A stretch of 64,000 nucleotides of DNA. Source: Symbiodinium kawagutii (Eukaryota; Sar; Dinophyceae; Suessiales; Symbiodiniaceae). Of this stretch, positions 54,861-64,000 are shown piece after piece (positions within the stretch are counted from its first letter, which is position 1; each line of letters starts with the position of its first letter). The position numbers and the translations under genes were made by a program. The notes beneath the pieces are model-generated. The model did no database searches and was not told the origin of the DNA. It saw only the letters and a program-made list of their open reading frames with translations. Where the stretch lies: assembly GCA_009767595.1 (NCBI GenBank), contig VSDK01016660.1, positions 94,639 to 158,638 on the forward strand. Reading direction: 5' to 3'.

Positions 54861-54911
54861 ATGGTTGGTTGGTTGACATATATTTTTCCTAGGGGTTAAA
54901 CCCACCAATCA
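54861..54911. mobile_element. partial family-4 inverted-repeat element
   Basis: TGGTTGGTTGGTTGACATAT and TTTTTCCTAGGGGTTAAACC then CACCAAT keep both arms with the middle removed. Confidence 0.45.
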
Positions 54912-54989
54912 CATGGTTTGTGATTATAAGTATTCATATTGGATTAACTTGGGGCAATTATTCCCATTTAAGAAACCGCCATATATCCA

Positions 54990-55500
54990 GATGTTGTTTG
55001 AAATCGCACTGGCAGTTTTCTTCCATGGATTTCGAAGAAACCTTTCTTAGTGGGGTCAACTAATCTCATTGTATGCAATGAGGACTTCTTGCTCTACGAA
55101 GTCATGAATTGTAGGAGTTTCACCTACCTCAATGAACGACTCCCCACAAATAAGAGCTTCATGTTTGGCATGTGCGAAAATCTATAAAAATAATGGGTCT
55201 ATGGAGATGGCGTGTTACTCGCATTTTTTTGCAGGAACATGTGTGAACTGTTTAGATGTATTTTGGGGTATTTGGGACTCCCAGCAATACATTTGTTCAT
55301 GGGCATCGCGTCCCTAGTTGGCTGGCTAGATTTGGGATGCAACCACGTACGGCCTGGGGGCTTCAAACCATCTCACGGTCCTGCGAGCAGACGTCACGAA
55401 ACGGTTCAGACCGCAAAAGGTGGGATGCTAATCGTCAGACCGCAGACGAACTCGGAACTCTGCACCAGCATCATTTCCCAATGAAATCTTTCAGTTTGGT
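54990..55500. other. no recognisable gene
   Basis: Only short frames without motifs. It begins with an isolated family-1-like arm (AAGAAACCGCCATAT) near 54970. Confidence 0.5.
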
Positions 55501-55572
55501 CTGAGATGCCCTGGCTCCATAGCACCCTGCCGCACCCTGCCGATCTCGACCCGGCCACCGATCTGTGACCTG

Positions 55573-55690
55573 GCAGGCAACGACGTCTTCGGTGGAGCCA
55601 GTGAGAATCCATTGGATGCGTCGTCGCCATGTAGGGCACCCCACAAGGGGCGGTCGCCCTGGCGCCGGTGGCGCAGCTTGGTGGGTCACT
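55573..55690 (+). CDS. weak exon-like GC-rich island
   Basis: After acceptor CCTGGCAG one frame reads NDVFGGASENPLDASSPCRA then PHKGRSPWRRWRSLVG. The opposite strand is also open and no domain is recognised. Confidence 0.2.
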
Positions 55691-55720
55691 TTCGAGCTTA
55701 GTCATTTGATGGTTGCTTAA

Positions 55721-55800
55721 TGGCTGGGGGTACCCCTAGTTATCATCTATAGTTTATCAACCAGTTCTATAAACCAAGCATTTTGGGGGACCCCTGCGAC
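55721..55800. mobile_element. family-1 MITE-like element, right arm missing
   Basis: GGCTGGGGGTACCCCTAGTT and AAACCAAGCATTTTGGGGGA then CCCCTGCGAC match the central parts of the family. The outer arms are eroded. Confidence 0.5.
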
Positions 55801-56023
55801 TTTTTGGTCTTGAGGGAATTGTCACTTCAATCTGCTATCAGTTGCTAGTCTAGTCCTTTGTCTGCTGGACAAAGACTTGCACCAGTGTGTTTTCGTTTCT
55901 TGGGTCCTTCTCCGTCAGCTCGGTCTTCAATGATTGAAATACTTTTACACAGACAGACTATCACGGGCTTATCAGGTTGGATGGTTCATCGCGATCTACA
56001 TATAGGTATATATAATATATGTA

Positions 56024-56144
56024 TGCATATGGGGTGGTTTCTCAAAATAGGGTGCCACCAACTCACTTTTTTGTCAACCGTTGAGATTAATAAACAAACC
56101 ATGAGTTTGGAGGTGGCCGTTTTTGAGAAACCGCCCACATGTCC
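56024..56144. mobile_element. MITE-like element, family 1
   Basis: CATATGGGGTGGTTTCTCAA then AATAGGGTGCCACC on the left; GGAGGTGGCCGTTTTTGAGA then AACCGCCCACATG on the right. About 120 bp with long complementary arms. Confidence 0.85.
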
Positions 56145-56654
56145 ATTTCTATATTCATAGAATGAATGTAGATATAACATGATATCAATATAGATATAAA
56201 TCGATATATATATATATATACACATACATACACGTAACCTCAATGTCGTCATTCGCAACTTCGCCATCCACCCTTCACAGGTCAATTCTTTGGGGACATC
56301 CATCCCAACATAATTTTTTCCCATGGAAAACATGATCTCAACATAGAACCCAACCTCAGTTTCCCATGGAAATCGTAACCTGACATCCATCAGAACATCA
56401 GTTTCCCATGAAAAACATAAAAACCAAAAAACCAATCCCAACATCAGTTTCTTCATGGACATCAAGAGCTCAAGGTGTTGTTTGTAGCAAGGTCCATGGT
56501 CATAAGCTCAACATAGAACCACCATGGACCGCTGCAAGGTCCAAGGTGCCAGCAGCGAGCCTTGACGTTGGTGCCCCTGAAGGTGGGCCACCAGGTCGAC
56601 ACCAGGGATCCAGTCCCAGGAACGCTGCACAATGGTGGCCCAAAGGCAAGGTTG

Positions 56655-57065
56655 GATGCATCAAGGTTGAACCATCCAATGTTGAACCATCCAAGGTTGA
56701 ACCATCCAAGGTTGAACCATCCAATGTTGAACCATCCAAGGTTGAACCATCCAAGGTTTAACCATCCAAGGTTTAACCATCCGAGGTTGAACCATCCAAA
56801 GTTGAAGCATCCAAGGTTTAACCATCCAAGGTTTAACCATCCGAGGTTGAACCATCCAAGGTTTAACCATCCAAGGTTTAACCATCCAAGGTTTAACCAT
56901 CCGAGGTTGAACCATCCAAAGTTGAAGCATCCAAGGTTTAACCATCCAAGGTTTAACCATCCGAGGTTGAACCATCCAAGGTTTAACCATCCAAGGCTTA
57001 ACCATCCGAGGTTGAACCATCCAAAGATGAACCATCATTTGGTTGATACATCAAGGTTGATGCAT
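56655..57065. repeat. 15-bp minisatellite (AACCATCCAAGGTTG/T)n
   Basis: About 27 units of AACCATCCAAGGTTG or AACCATCCAAGGTTT, with AACCATCCGAGGTTG at regular higher-order spacing (blocks of about 120-135 bp are repeated). Because 15 is a multiple of 3, all frames without a stop stay open on both strands; these are not genes. Confidence 0.95.
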
Positions 57066-57069
57066 CCAA

Positions 57070-58035
57070 GATTGTTTCTTGGACAGCATCAACCATCCTG
57101 TTGAACTTCGGTTGCATTGCATTCGAGCCTGACATCTCTTAGGGCGGTTTTCACCCCTAAAGATGACCAGGGAGTTGGAGATGGTATTGCATGTACGTCA
57201 TCCCTGCCAGCGATCAAACCAACAAAGGCCAGTCAACACCGAAGAAGGTGCCAGAAGGTGCCAGAAAGTGCTAAGTAACAACACATGAGGGTGAGTACCT
57301 GTGACACCACACAACCCCAGCCATTCAAGCCAGTCAAGCAATGCCCAGATCACAGCTATCGTATCACAGTTGTCCGTCGATGATTGGGTGATATGTCTTG
57401 GCCTTTCGACTTTTTTTCATGTAAAACCTCCTATCTTAACTGTTCAGAATGGAGTCCAGGAGACTATTCCAACATATTCCAACAGATCTTTGGTGGCAGC
57501 ATCTCATCTCTTGGCGTGAGTATTGCTCTATTGTTTGTACATGAAGGGCTCACAGACATGTATCCCATTTTTTTAATGTGAATTCAGTCTACAATTCCAC
57601 CCGCAAAATGCCATCAACTATGTCTTGATTTTGACCGGCCCGGCTGGCGCAGCGAATCTGTTCTCTCCGGGGAAGAACTGGATGTTCTATAGTTGAGATG
57701 AGTGACCACCAGCTGTTGATATGGCAACTGGACGCAAGCAGCGTCCCTGCAAGTGGCTGTTTCATGTTGTAAACCTAACAGTAGAGGACTTACCCCTCTA
57801 GATTCATTTGCATTGGTCTCTTGAAATCTACCATGTCGCTGACAAGAGTCAGATGTGATGTCTTCGTGTTTTGCTTGCAGGTGGGATTCCCCGTAAACCG
57901 CGCAAGAACTCACCGTCAAGAGACTTGTTGATGGGACCTTTTGCCCCGCCTTCAGGGATCGATGATGTCTGTGATTTGGGAAGTTGAGGCTGGCCAGGGC
58001 CGGCAAACTATGGGGTGTGCATGGGGCAATTGATG
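57070..58035. other. no recognisable gene
   Basis: Short frames only. A small tail-like frame (GWRSESVLSGEELDVL-stop, about 57645-57690) could be the end of an exon but cannot be supported further. Confidence 0.45.
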
Positions 58036-58134
58036 AAACACAATGATCATCATGATCAGATTAATCAAACAGTACACCGCGGATCAAACCGATGCTCTCC
58101 AGGAAAGATGGGAAAGAAGAAGTAAAGCAGGGGA

Positions 58135-58495
58135 TCAAGGAAGGAAGGAAGGAAGGAAGGAAGGAAAGGAAAGGAAAGAAAGGAAGGACAGGAAGAAAGG
58201 AAAGGAAAGACAAGGAAAGGAAAGGAAGGGAAAGGAAGGGAAGGGAAGGGAACGGAACGGAACGGAACGGAAGGAAGGAAATGAAAGAAAGGAAGGGAAG
58301 GAAGGAAATGAAGGAAAGGAAGGACGGGAAGGAAGGAAAGAAAACGAGGAAGCAAGGAAGCAAGGAAGGACGGAAGGAAGGACGGAAGGAAGGACTGAAG
58401 GAAGGAAAGAACACAAGAAAGCAAGGAAGCAAGGAAGCAAGGCAGGAAGGAAGGGAGGAAGGGAGGAAGGAAGGAAGGGAGGAAGGAAGGCATGA
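58135..58495. repeat. purine tract (GGAA/AAGGA)n
   Basis: About 360 bp almost entirely of A and G on the + strand (GGAAGGAAGGAA, GGAACGGAAC and AAGCAAGG variants). Charged Lys/Glu/Gly frames on + and Phe/Leu/Ser/Pro frames on - are compositional. Confidence 0.95.
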
Positions 58496-58894
58496 AACAC
58501 GTTTGACGAATGATCAATGCAAGGTAATTGCTCCAGCATGTGCTTTACAAGGATGCTAGTAGCACATGGTCAGAGTTCATACATGAGCCAAGGGCTACTG
58601 CTTGCGTTGTACCGCTTAGAGGCGCACATACGACGTCGTAGCAATAGCAATAGCCAAGCCTATTGCAATCTGAAAGTTGCCGACCTGTGCTTGCGCATCT
58701 GGGAACATTTGAGGCATTTAAGAGCCAGCTGCTCAGTGCGATCTGTCCAATCTCTGCTGCTCACCACTTGGGCAGGCCTGCACCGTGTGCCTTCGCTGCG
58801 GTTTCTCGAGCACCGATCCATCACTGCGTCCCTCGGATGATGGATCTGGCACCTGGCAATTCACCATTTCAGCAAGAAACAGGTCACATAGATA

Positions 58895-59076
58895 TGATTG
58901 GGTTACCACTATAAATGATTAAGGACCTAAAAATAGGGGATTGGGTCACTAGATATTAGTGGTAACCCAATCATTTCTCAAAATAGGAGACCCTTAAAAT
59001 GATTGGGTTACCACTATAAATGATTAAGAAACTGGGTGATTTGGCGGTACCCCTATTTTGAGAAACCATCATATGG
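58895..59076. mobile_element. family-1 MITE-like element inside or next to a second inverted duplication
   Basis: CATTTCTCAAAATAGGAGAC at 58970 and CCCTATTTTGAGAAACCATC at 59045 form family-1 arms. Around them GATTGGGTTACCACTATAAA occurs twice directly (58898, 59001) and once inverted (GTGGTAACCCAATC, 58960), indicating a nested or rearranged element. Confidence 0.7.
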
Positions 59077-59319
59077 GTGTTTCTCAAGAACAGCAATTCC
59101 ATTATCATTGCAAAGAATCACTTCGCACCATGGATGATGATCTGGTTGGTGCTTTTTCATAGTTATGTATTCCCAGTCATGTTTGGTTGGTTGACTAATA
59201 TTGGTCAACTAGTGTGTCGGCTGGTTATTCAATTCACTATCATAAACCAGTTGATTCATATTAGTTGACCAACGAACCAGTTGACTAATATTGGTCCACT
59301 AATCATTAACATTTAAGAT

Positions 59320-59470
59320 GTTGATGTTGTTAAATTGACAAGTTGGTGAAATGTTGACAAATACCAGTCATTAAACTTTCATTGATGTTGATTAAATATC
59401 AGTCATTGACAAATACCAGTCATTAAATACTAATCAAATATCATTAACAAGTTGATTCAACTCTCATGAA
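59320..59470. repeat. short dispersed ACCAGTCATTAAA repeats
   Basis: GACAAATACCAGTCATTAAA and related words occur three times within about 140 bp. Confidence 0.6.
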
Positions 59471-59593
59471 CCAGTGGTGGGTTGGTTGACCAACGTGGTG
59501 CCCGGGCGTCCCACGAGTGTGACGCACGCCTCCCTACGGGGCGCATGTTGAGCCAGGAGCCACCGCTGCGGGCGGTCCGCTGAGGTGCTGAGA

Positions 59594-59670
59594 TGCTGCA
59601 GGGCGACAAGATCTTGGAGGCGCGCTTCGCGTCGCGTGAGGCTTGCGACGAAATGAGGGGAGGAAGATTT
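59594..59670 (+). CDS. weak exon-like island, unknown protein
   Basis: The frame reads MLQGDKILEARFASREACDE then MRGGR in a GC-rich patch. The amino-acid composition is protein-like, but no domain or neighbouring exon is recognised. Confidence 0.3.
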
Positions 59671-59689
59671 TTTGGTGAAACTGGTGGAT

Positions 59690-59974
59690 GATGATGATGA
59701 TAGTTACTTTGTTAGTTAGGTAGTTGGCTAGATAGTTAGTTAGTTAGTTCGTGAGTTAGTTACTTAGTGGTAGTTCGTTAGTTACTTGGTTGGTTAGTTA
59801 GTTAGTTAGTCAGTTAGTTGAATTAGTTAGTTTGATGATGATGATGATTTTTGGTGAAACTGGTGAATAGTAAGGGATGATACTCAATGGTAGTTGAAAT
59901 TTTGTTGGTTGGTCAGTTGCTTAGTTGGTTACTTGGTTGGTTAGTTAGTTACTTAATTAAGTGATTGATGATGG

Positions 59975-60026
<52 letters not shown>

Positions 60027-60030
60027 AGTT
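59690..60030. repeat. GTTAGTTAGTT and (GAT)n tracts
   Basis: TTAGTTAGTTAGTTCGTGAG-type sequence, then a perfect (GAT)n array at about 59966-60027. A poly-His frame on the reverse strand is an artefact. Confidence 0.9.
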
Positions 60031-60934
60031 GTGGCTAATCAAAGTGGATAATTGGTGCTTAAGATTGGTTGAGCGTGATTGATGGTTGATAGCAGGTCGG
60101 TAAAGTAACTTGCAGTGTTTGGCAATGATGAACCAAGTTGTATCAGACAACCACGTGTTTCTGCGTGTGGTGTTTTCCCTTTGGAAACAACGACCTGATT
60201 GTGCTTGGCTTGGGGTTACCACAATGTCCATGGACGCGCTCAAAATCGCCCACTGAAAACATGGTTGAAGCACGAGATAGGGAGCTCTCAGAAACGATCA
60301 TGGGATATGATGGAATTATCCGTTAATTACAATCTATTCAAGAAGGAATGACACCATTGAGAATTTCAACAGCAAGGAAGCGGAGAAACAAAGCACACAC
60401 ACACAGACACAGAGTGGATTGCTTTTCCCTGACGGTTGTAACAATCTGTTGGTTTTGATCAGAGGCAATCTAGAGAGTCTTTCTTATTTATGGAAGATGA
60501 CGGATCCGGTTTTGTACATTGATATGTTTGATGTGGCCTGACACATTTTTCAGGGTGGTTCCAATCCACAAAAGACTTCATCAGACCGGCCAACATTCAA
60601 GCATGAATGCGTGCACACCGGTGCAGTTGTACAACAAAAATATTATCAAAACCATCCAGTTTCACGAGACATCAAAGGAACTTATGAACTTACTTGTTTC
60701 CAGTGTATCATTTACATGGATAAATGGGTATGTGTCAAAATAGCGGTACTCCCAAAACCAATGGTTTCCTAGTAAAATGATGATTTTTGATGGGCTCTAC
60801 GGCAACGGTTGCTCAATGTTGGCACATACCCAAAGGAAGGGACCTACATCACCACAAAGAGCACTGCAAAAATCCAGTTCCATTTTGGATGCGCGTGACC
60901 ACCTGTGTCCACTGTTGGCAGTGACGAAGGCCGC

Positions 60935-61195
60935 TACCACCAGCAACAACAGCAGCAACAGCAACAATCCGGACAATATCACTGGCAACCGAATTCATCA
61001 ACAATACTGACAATAGCAGCATAAACAACAGCAGCAAGATCAGCAACAACAACCACAACATCATCATTCACAACATCAACTGCAACAACATCAACAACAT
61101 CATCAACCAGTTCATCAACCAACTCACGAACTAACCAACCAACTAACTAACCACAACCACAACCAGCACCACAGCCAGAACCACAGCCACCACGC
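60935..61195. repeat. AACAGC/AACATC/AACC low-complexity region
   Basis: AGCAACAACAGCAGCAACAG passes into CAACATCAACAACATC and then AACCAACCAACTAACC and CCACAACCAC. Confidence 0.85.
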
Positions 61196-61319
61196 TCATC
61201 AGGTCACCACCAGTTTCCTCCTCCGCCCGGGCGACGGAGATTTGCTTCAGCCAAGTCCTGAGTGCGCAGACGTTGTGAGGTCCAGCGGTAGGTCGTGGGG
61301 ACATGGTTAGACTGATAGA

Positions 61320-61441
61320 TGGGGGGGTCCTTGAAATATTAGGAAGCCGGCAAAATGCTTGGTTTATTAAAGTTTATTGCTATCAATGACTGATATCGGA
61401 TGATTTGGTGGTGCGCTGGCTTTGAGAAGCACCCAAATGAG
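61320..61441. mobile_element. family-1 MITE-like element, diverged
   Basis: GGGTCCTTGAAATATTAGGA, GCTTGGTTTATTAAAGTTTA, GATATCGGATGATTTGGTGG and TTTGAGAAGCACCCAAATGA follow the family order with several substitutions. Confidence 0.6.
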
Positions 61442-61805
61442 CCTACTCAAAATTGATAGACCAGCTGTTTTTGTTTCACAGCGGCGGTGATTGGGCAAAA
61501 AAATCTTGGCAGTTTCTTGAGCCACCTGATTCATTAACGATTTGGTGATTCAAGATACCAGTTGGTTCGTTTGCAGCTGGCCACTAAACGTTCGTCTGGC
61601 CTCAACTGGAGACTTCATGATTGTTTTTGAGTGCCAATAATGGCCGATTGTGGAGGATCATCGTTAGTCTCCGAACTGAAACATTTTACCGTTCCATGGA
61701 ATGTGTGTCCTGCCCTTGTTGGGATGAGAGTCACCGGTGGGACATGAGACTGTTGGTTTCGATAGTTGAACCAACCTGTGAGCCTTCCAGTGCAAGATCA
61801 TCCAC

Positions 61806-61926
61806 GTACATATGGCTATGGGCTATTAACCAACCAACTAATGGGGGATACTAACCAACAATAATAGGGAAATCAATGGTTCATGATGGGGAAGCAGGGG
61901 TACAGGGTTTTGACCCACAGCCATAT
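61806..61926 (+). mobile_element. MITE-like element, family 2, nearly complete
   Basis: It starts TACATATGGCTATGGGCTAT and ends GGTTTTGACCCACAGCCATA. The terminal ATATGGCT and AGCCATAT are inverted copies. Interior AACCAACCAACTAATGGGGG and AATAATAGGGAAATCAATGG match the other copies. Confidence 0.85.
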
Positions 61927-62008
61927 CATGCATTTGTAGATATACTTATGAGGCATAAGAGTGCTAATACCTACTGTCGTTCACGGCCACCACCCAGTGT
62001 CTCACCTG

Positions 62009-62110
62009 TCGTAAAATCGCCCTGGAGACTCAGGCGTTCGGTGGCCCGCGTGTTGAGGGTGGAGCGCTGACCTTGGAAGATGGTGAGCCAAGATATGCGG
62101 GTGGAAATTG
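62009..62110 (+). CDS. weak exon-like island, unknown protein
   Basis: The frame reads TCRKIALETQAFGGPRVEGG then ALTLEDGEPRYAGGNWW before a stop. It is GC-rich and protein-like, flanked by AT-rich DNA. No domain is recognised. Confidence 0.3.
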
Positions 62111-63104
62111 GTGGCTATGAACTCGGTTGGCGTCCATGCGCATGTTCCTTGTTGAGGCCTTTGGGTCCCATGTTGACAGCAGAGTCAGAAGCTTTGGGTT
62201 CGGCTCTTGCAGGAGGTTCTACCGTGTGGTGGATTATTTGTCATCAACTCTCTTAGAAACTTGCATAGACCCTGCCAAAACTGTATGGGAAAATGATCAT
62301 TCAATCCTTACTTGGCAGGCTTTATGCGAAAATTAACATGGATCAAAACAGGAAAATGATTCAACCTCTACCTGGCAGGCTTTATGTTCCATTCATTTCC
62401 AGAAGTGTGGAGAAATACCTGGCATCCAACCAGACTGGGACGCCTCATCCAGCCAGTTGTACCTACACGTCCCGATTGCCTTTTCTACCTGCCGATCTGC
62501 TTACCTACCTACATAGCAAATACCCACTTATCACATAGCCAGATCCATACATGCATGTGTACGTACATCTCTACACGCCTACTTGTATACCTACATGACA
62601 TGCAGGCATCTCACACGCTAGCGTTCAACTGCTTGCCATAAAGACCACCTTCCTCGGTGCCCAGCCAGCTGTCCGTTGAGAAAACCTCAGGGTGGCGCCG
62701 CAACCCCCATGGCTATCCAGTTGGTAGGGTTGCTTCATCCTGTTGGTTGTTTCACAATGGTTCAGATGAATTAGTCATTTGATGTCGAACTAGCGACTCC
62801 AAGATTCTATATCAAATGATAGAGCTAGATGAATTGCTAGGGAAGTTCATTGAACGAAACACGCCAACCTATAGCATCATGTTCGGGTCCTGGCCAAGTA
62901 AACCGCATGCTGTAAGTTCTGTCGAACTGGCAGACGTTTCCAGATTTGGGGATTGTAACTGCGGGGGTTGAGCCGTGTAGCTGGTTCCCCTGTCTCCCAG
63001 CGGTGGATGAGGAACAACTGTTGCTCTGTAGCCATGTTACAGGCGGGCCAGGGCCAGATGGGTTGTGGGTGAGTCATTTTGAGGTCCTAGGGGTTGTTGA
63101 ACCA

Positions 63105-63205
63105 TGGCAATGATGATGATGATGAAGAAGGTGACGACGAAGACGACGGCGATGATGATGAAGAAGAAGAAGAAGAAGAAGATGATGATGATGATGAAAT
63201 TGAAG
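63105..63205. repeat. (GAT)n/(GAA)n trinucleotide tract
   Basis: ATGATGATGATGAAGAAGG, GAAGAAGAAGAAGAAGAAG and GATGATGATGATG blocks. Asp/Glu-rich and Phe/Ile-rich frames are compositional. Confidence 0.95.
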
Positions 63206-63344
63206 ACGACCATACTACCAACAAACATGAGATTTGTGTTGTTCGTAGGACCGTGATGAGTAGTGGTGCATTGATGGAGTGTCCATAAATGATGCACCTA
63301 CCTAATCAGCGTCTCATTTTCTTTTTATTTGGTTTCTTCCCCCT

Positions 63345-63412
63345 CTCCTTTCCTCGGTCTCCCTCCCTCTCCCTATCCCTCTCCCTCTTTCTCTCTCCCT
63401 CTCCCTCTCCCT

Positions 63413-63443
<31 letters not shown>

Positions 63444-63490
63444 CCTCTCTCTCTCCCCCTACCTCTACCTCTCCCTGTCCCTCTCTCTCC
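63345..63490. repeat. (CTCTCC)n pyrimidine tract
   Basis: TCTCCCTCTCCCTCTCCCTC units with a (CT)n core at about 63423-63443. Confidence 0.95.
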
Positions 63491-63928
63491 GCATTTGTTT
63501 GCCCCTACATCCACGCACATGTAACAAGAACACATCATCAGCTGATGTTCGCGGATCCAACTATTTCTAGGGGCCTCCCAGACTAGACGGTTAAGAATGA
63601 AAATGCAAAAAATACATCTCCGGGGTACCTCCGTTGTGGATAAACCTCGGAAGGGTGTTTGTCTTCACTTTTTGCTGAGCTTTTATTCCCAGTTGTTGTT
63701 TGTGGCTCTGTGGTTTCTTGCCTTTCCTGGCTTCTGTGGTCTATGTTTCTTCTGTATCTTGTCAAAACTACAACAATGGCTGTACTTATACACAACCAGC
63801 TGTACCTCCAAACCAGATATTTCGAATACTGGTCAAGCTGAGAGGTACTGGTTCCAGACCTCCGCCACAGGTAGTGGAACCCTACGTAACCTTGCCACCC
63901 CATTGGGCTTCTTATTGCCCGCGAAATG

Positions 63929-64000
63929 GTGGTTCTCAAGCCATAGGGGATCCTTGTTTATCCAAGAGTTTTGTCATTTACAGTACTAGGCCTACCATAA
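63929..64000 (-). mobile_element. family-1 MITE-like element running off the window
   Basis: GGTGGTTCTCAAGCCATAGG then GGATCC is the reverse complement of the CTATGGCTTGAGAAAC type of right arm, followed by the core to the window end. Confidence 0.6.

Noticed and set aside
56408..57104. Frames encoding LNHPRFNHPR- or MVKPWMVKPW-type repeats
   Set aside because: The 15-bp minisatellite keeps frames open on both strands; no start context or non-repeat domain.
58043..58559. 150-codon charged frames and reverse Phe/Pro/Ser-rich frames
   Set aside because: Purine tract artefacts.

Overview
The window looks like nuclear DNA of a dinoflagellate, most likely a Suessiales/Symbiodiniaceae-type genome. 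Three things point there. (1) The clearest multi-exon gene is split into about 16 very small exons, and most of its introns begin with GC (GC-AG splicing), a known dinoflagellate habit. (2) The only long intact single-exon gene encodes a ubiquitin-like N-terminus followed by ten copies of a 41-residue RCC1-like repeat (consensus around AFAAILADGSVVTWG), a type I recall as abundant in Symbiodiniaceae genomes. (3) Introns and intergenic DNA are long, rich in short inverted-repeat elements and full of simple repeats. No bacterial-type operons, rRNA, tRNA or CRISPR arrays were found. These taxonomic statements come from recalled family knowledge, not a database search.

Layout. 1-10.7 kb: mostly non-coding, with degenerate MITE-like elements, one exon-like island (about 5.98-6.11 kb), a roughly 200-233 bp tandem repeat (7.5-8.1 kb), a 101-bp satellite (8.1-9.0 kb) and a pure pyrimidine tract (9.05-9.44 kb). 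10.75-25.9 kb (+): a WD40 seven-bladed propeller gene whose C-terminal exon and stop are present, whose N-terminus was not found, and one of whose exons holds a 23-N assembly gap. 25.9-38.3 kb: repeat-rich DNA with a cluster of GC-rich exon-like islands (31.2-33.3 kb, perhaps 35.8 kb) that may be a second, unrecognised split gene. 38.3-47.0 kb: a tandem array of a small non-autonomous LTR retroelement, flanked on both sides by the same AACCATTATC minisatellite. 47-53.1 kb: simple repeats and MITE-like elements. 53.18-54.65 kb (+): the intact RCC1-like gene. 54.65-64 kb: minisatellites, purine tracts and MITE-like elements, with two weak exon-like islands.

The most unusual structure is the retroelement array. 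Four LTRs of about 900-905 bp occur as two directly abutting pairs (LTR-LTR with no spacer), separated by one complete internal region and flanked by two half internal regions in circularly permuted order: 3' half, LTR, LTR, internal, LTR, LTR, 5' half. LTR ends are defined by a polypurine tract before the LTR (GAGGGGG) and a primer-binding-like site after it (TGGTAGYGGAGCAGCG). This is the arrangement expected if a two-LTR circle, opened inside its internal region, had been captured and then duplicated in tandem. The LTRs are also packed with short perfect hairpins.

At least four families of short inverted-repeat elements (about 90-180 bp) are scattered through the window. The commonest, with a GGTTTCTCAAAATAGGGG arm, occurs about twenty times and sits repeatedly in the introns of the WD40 gene.
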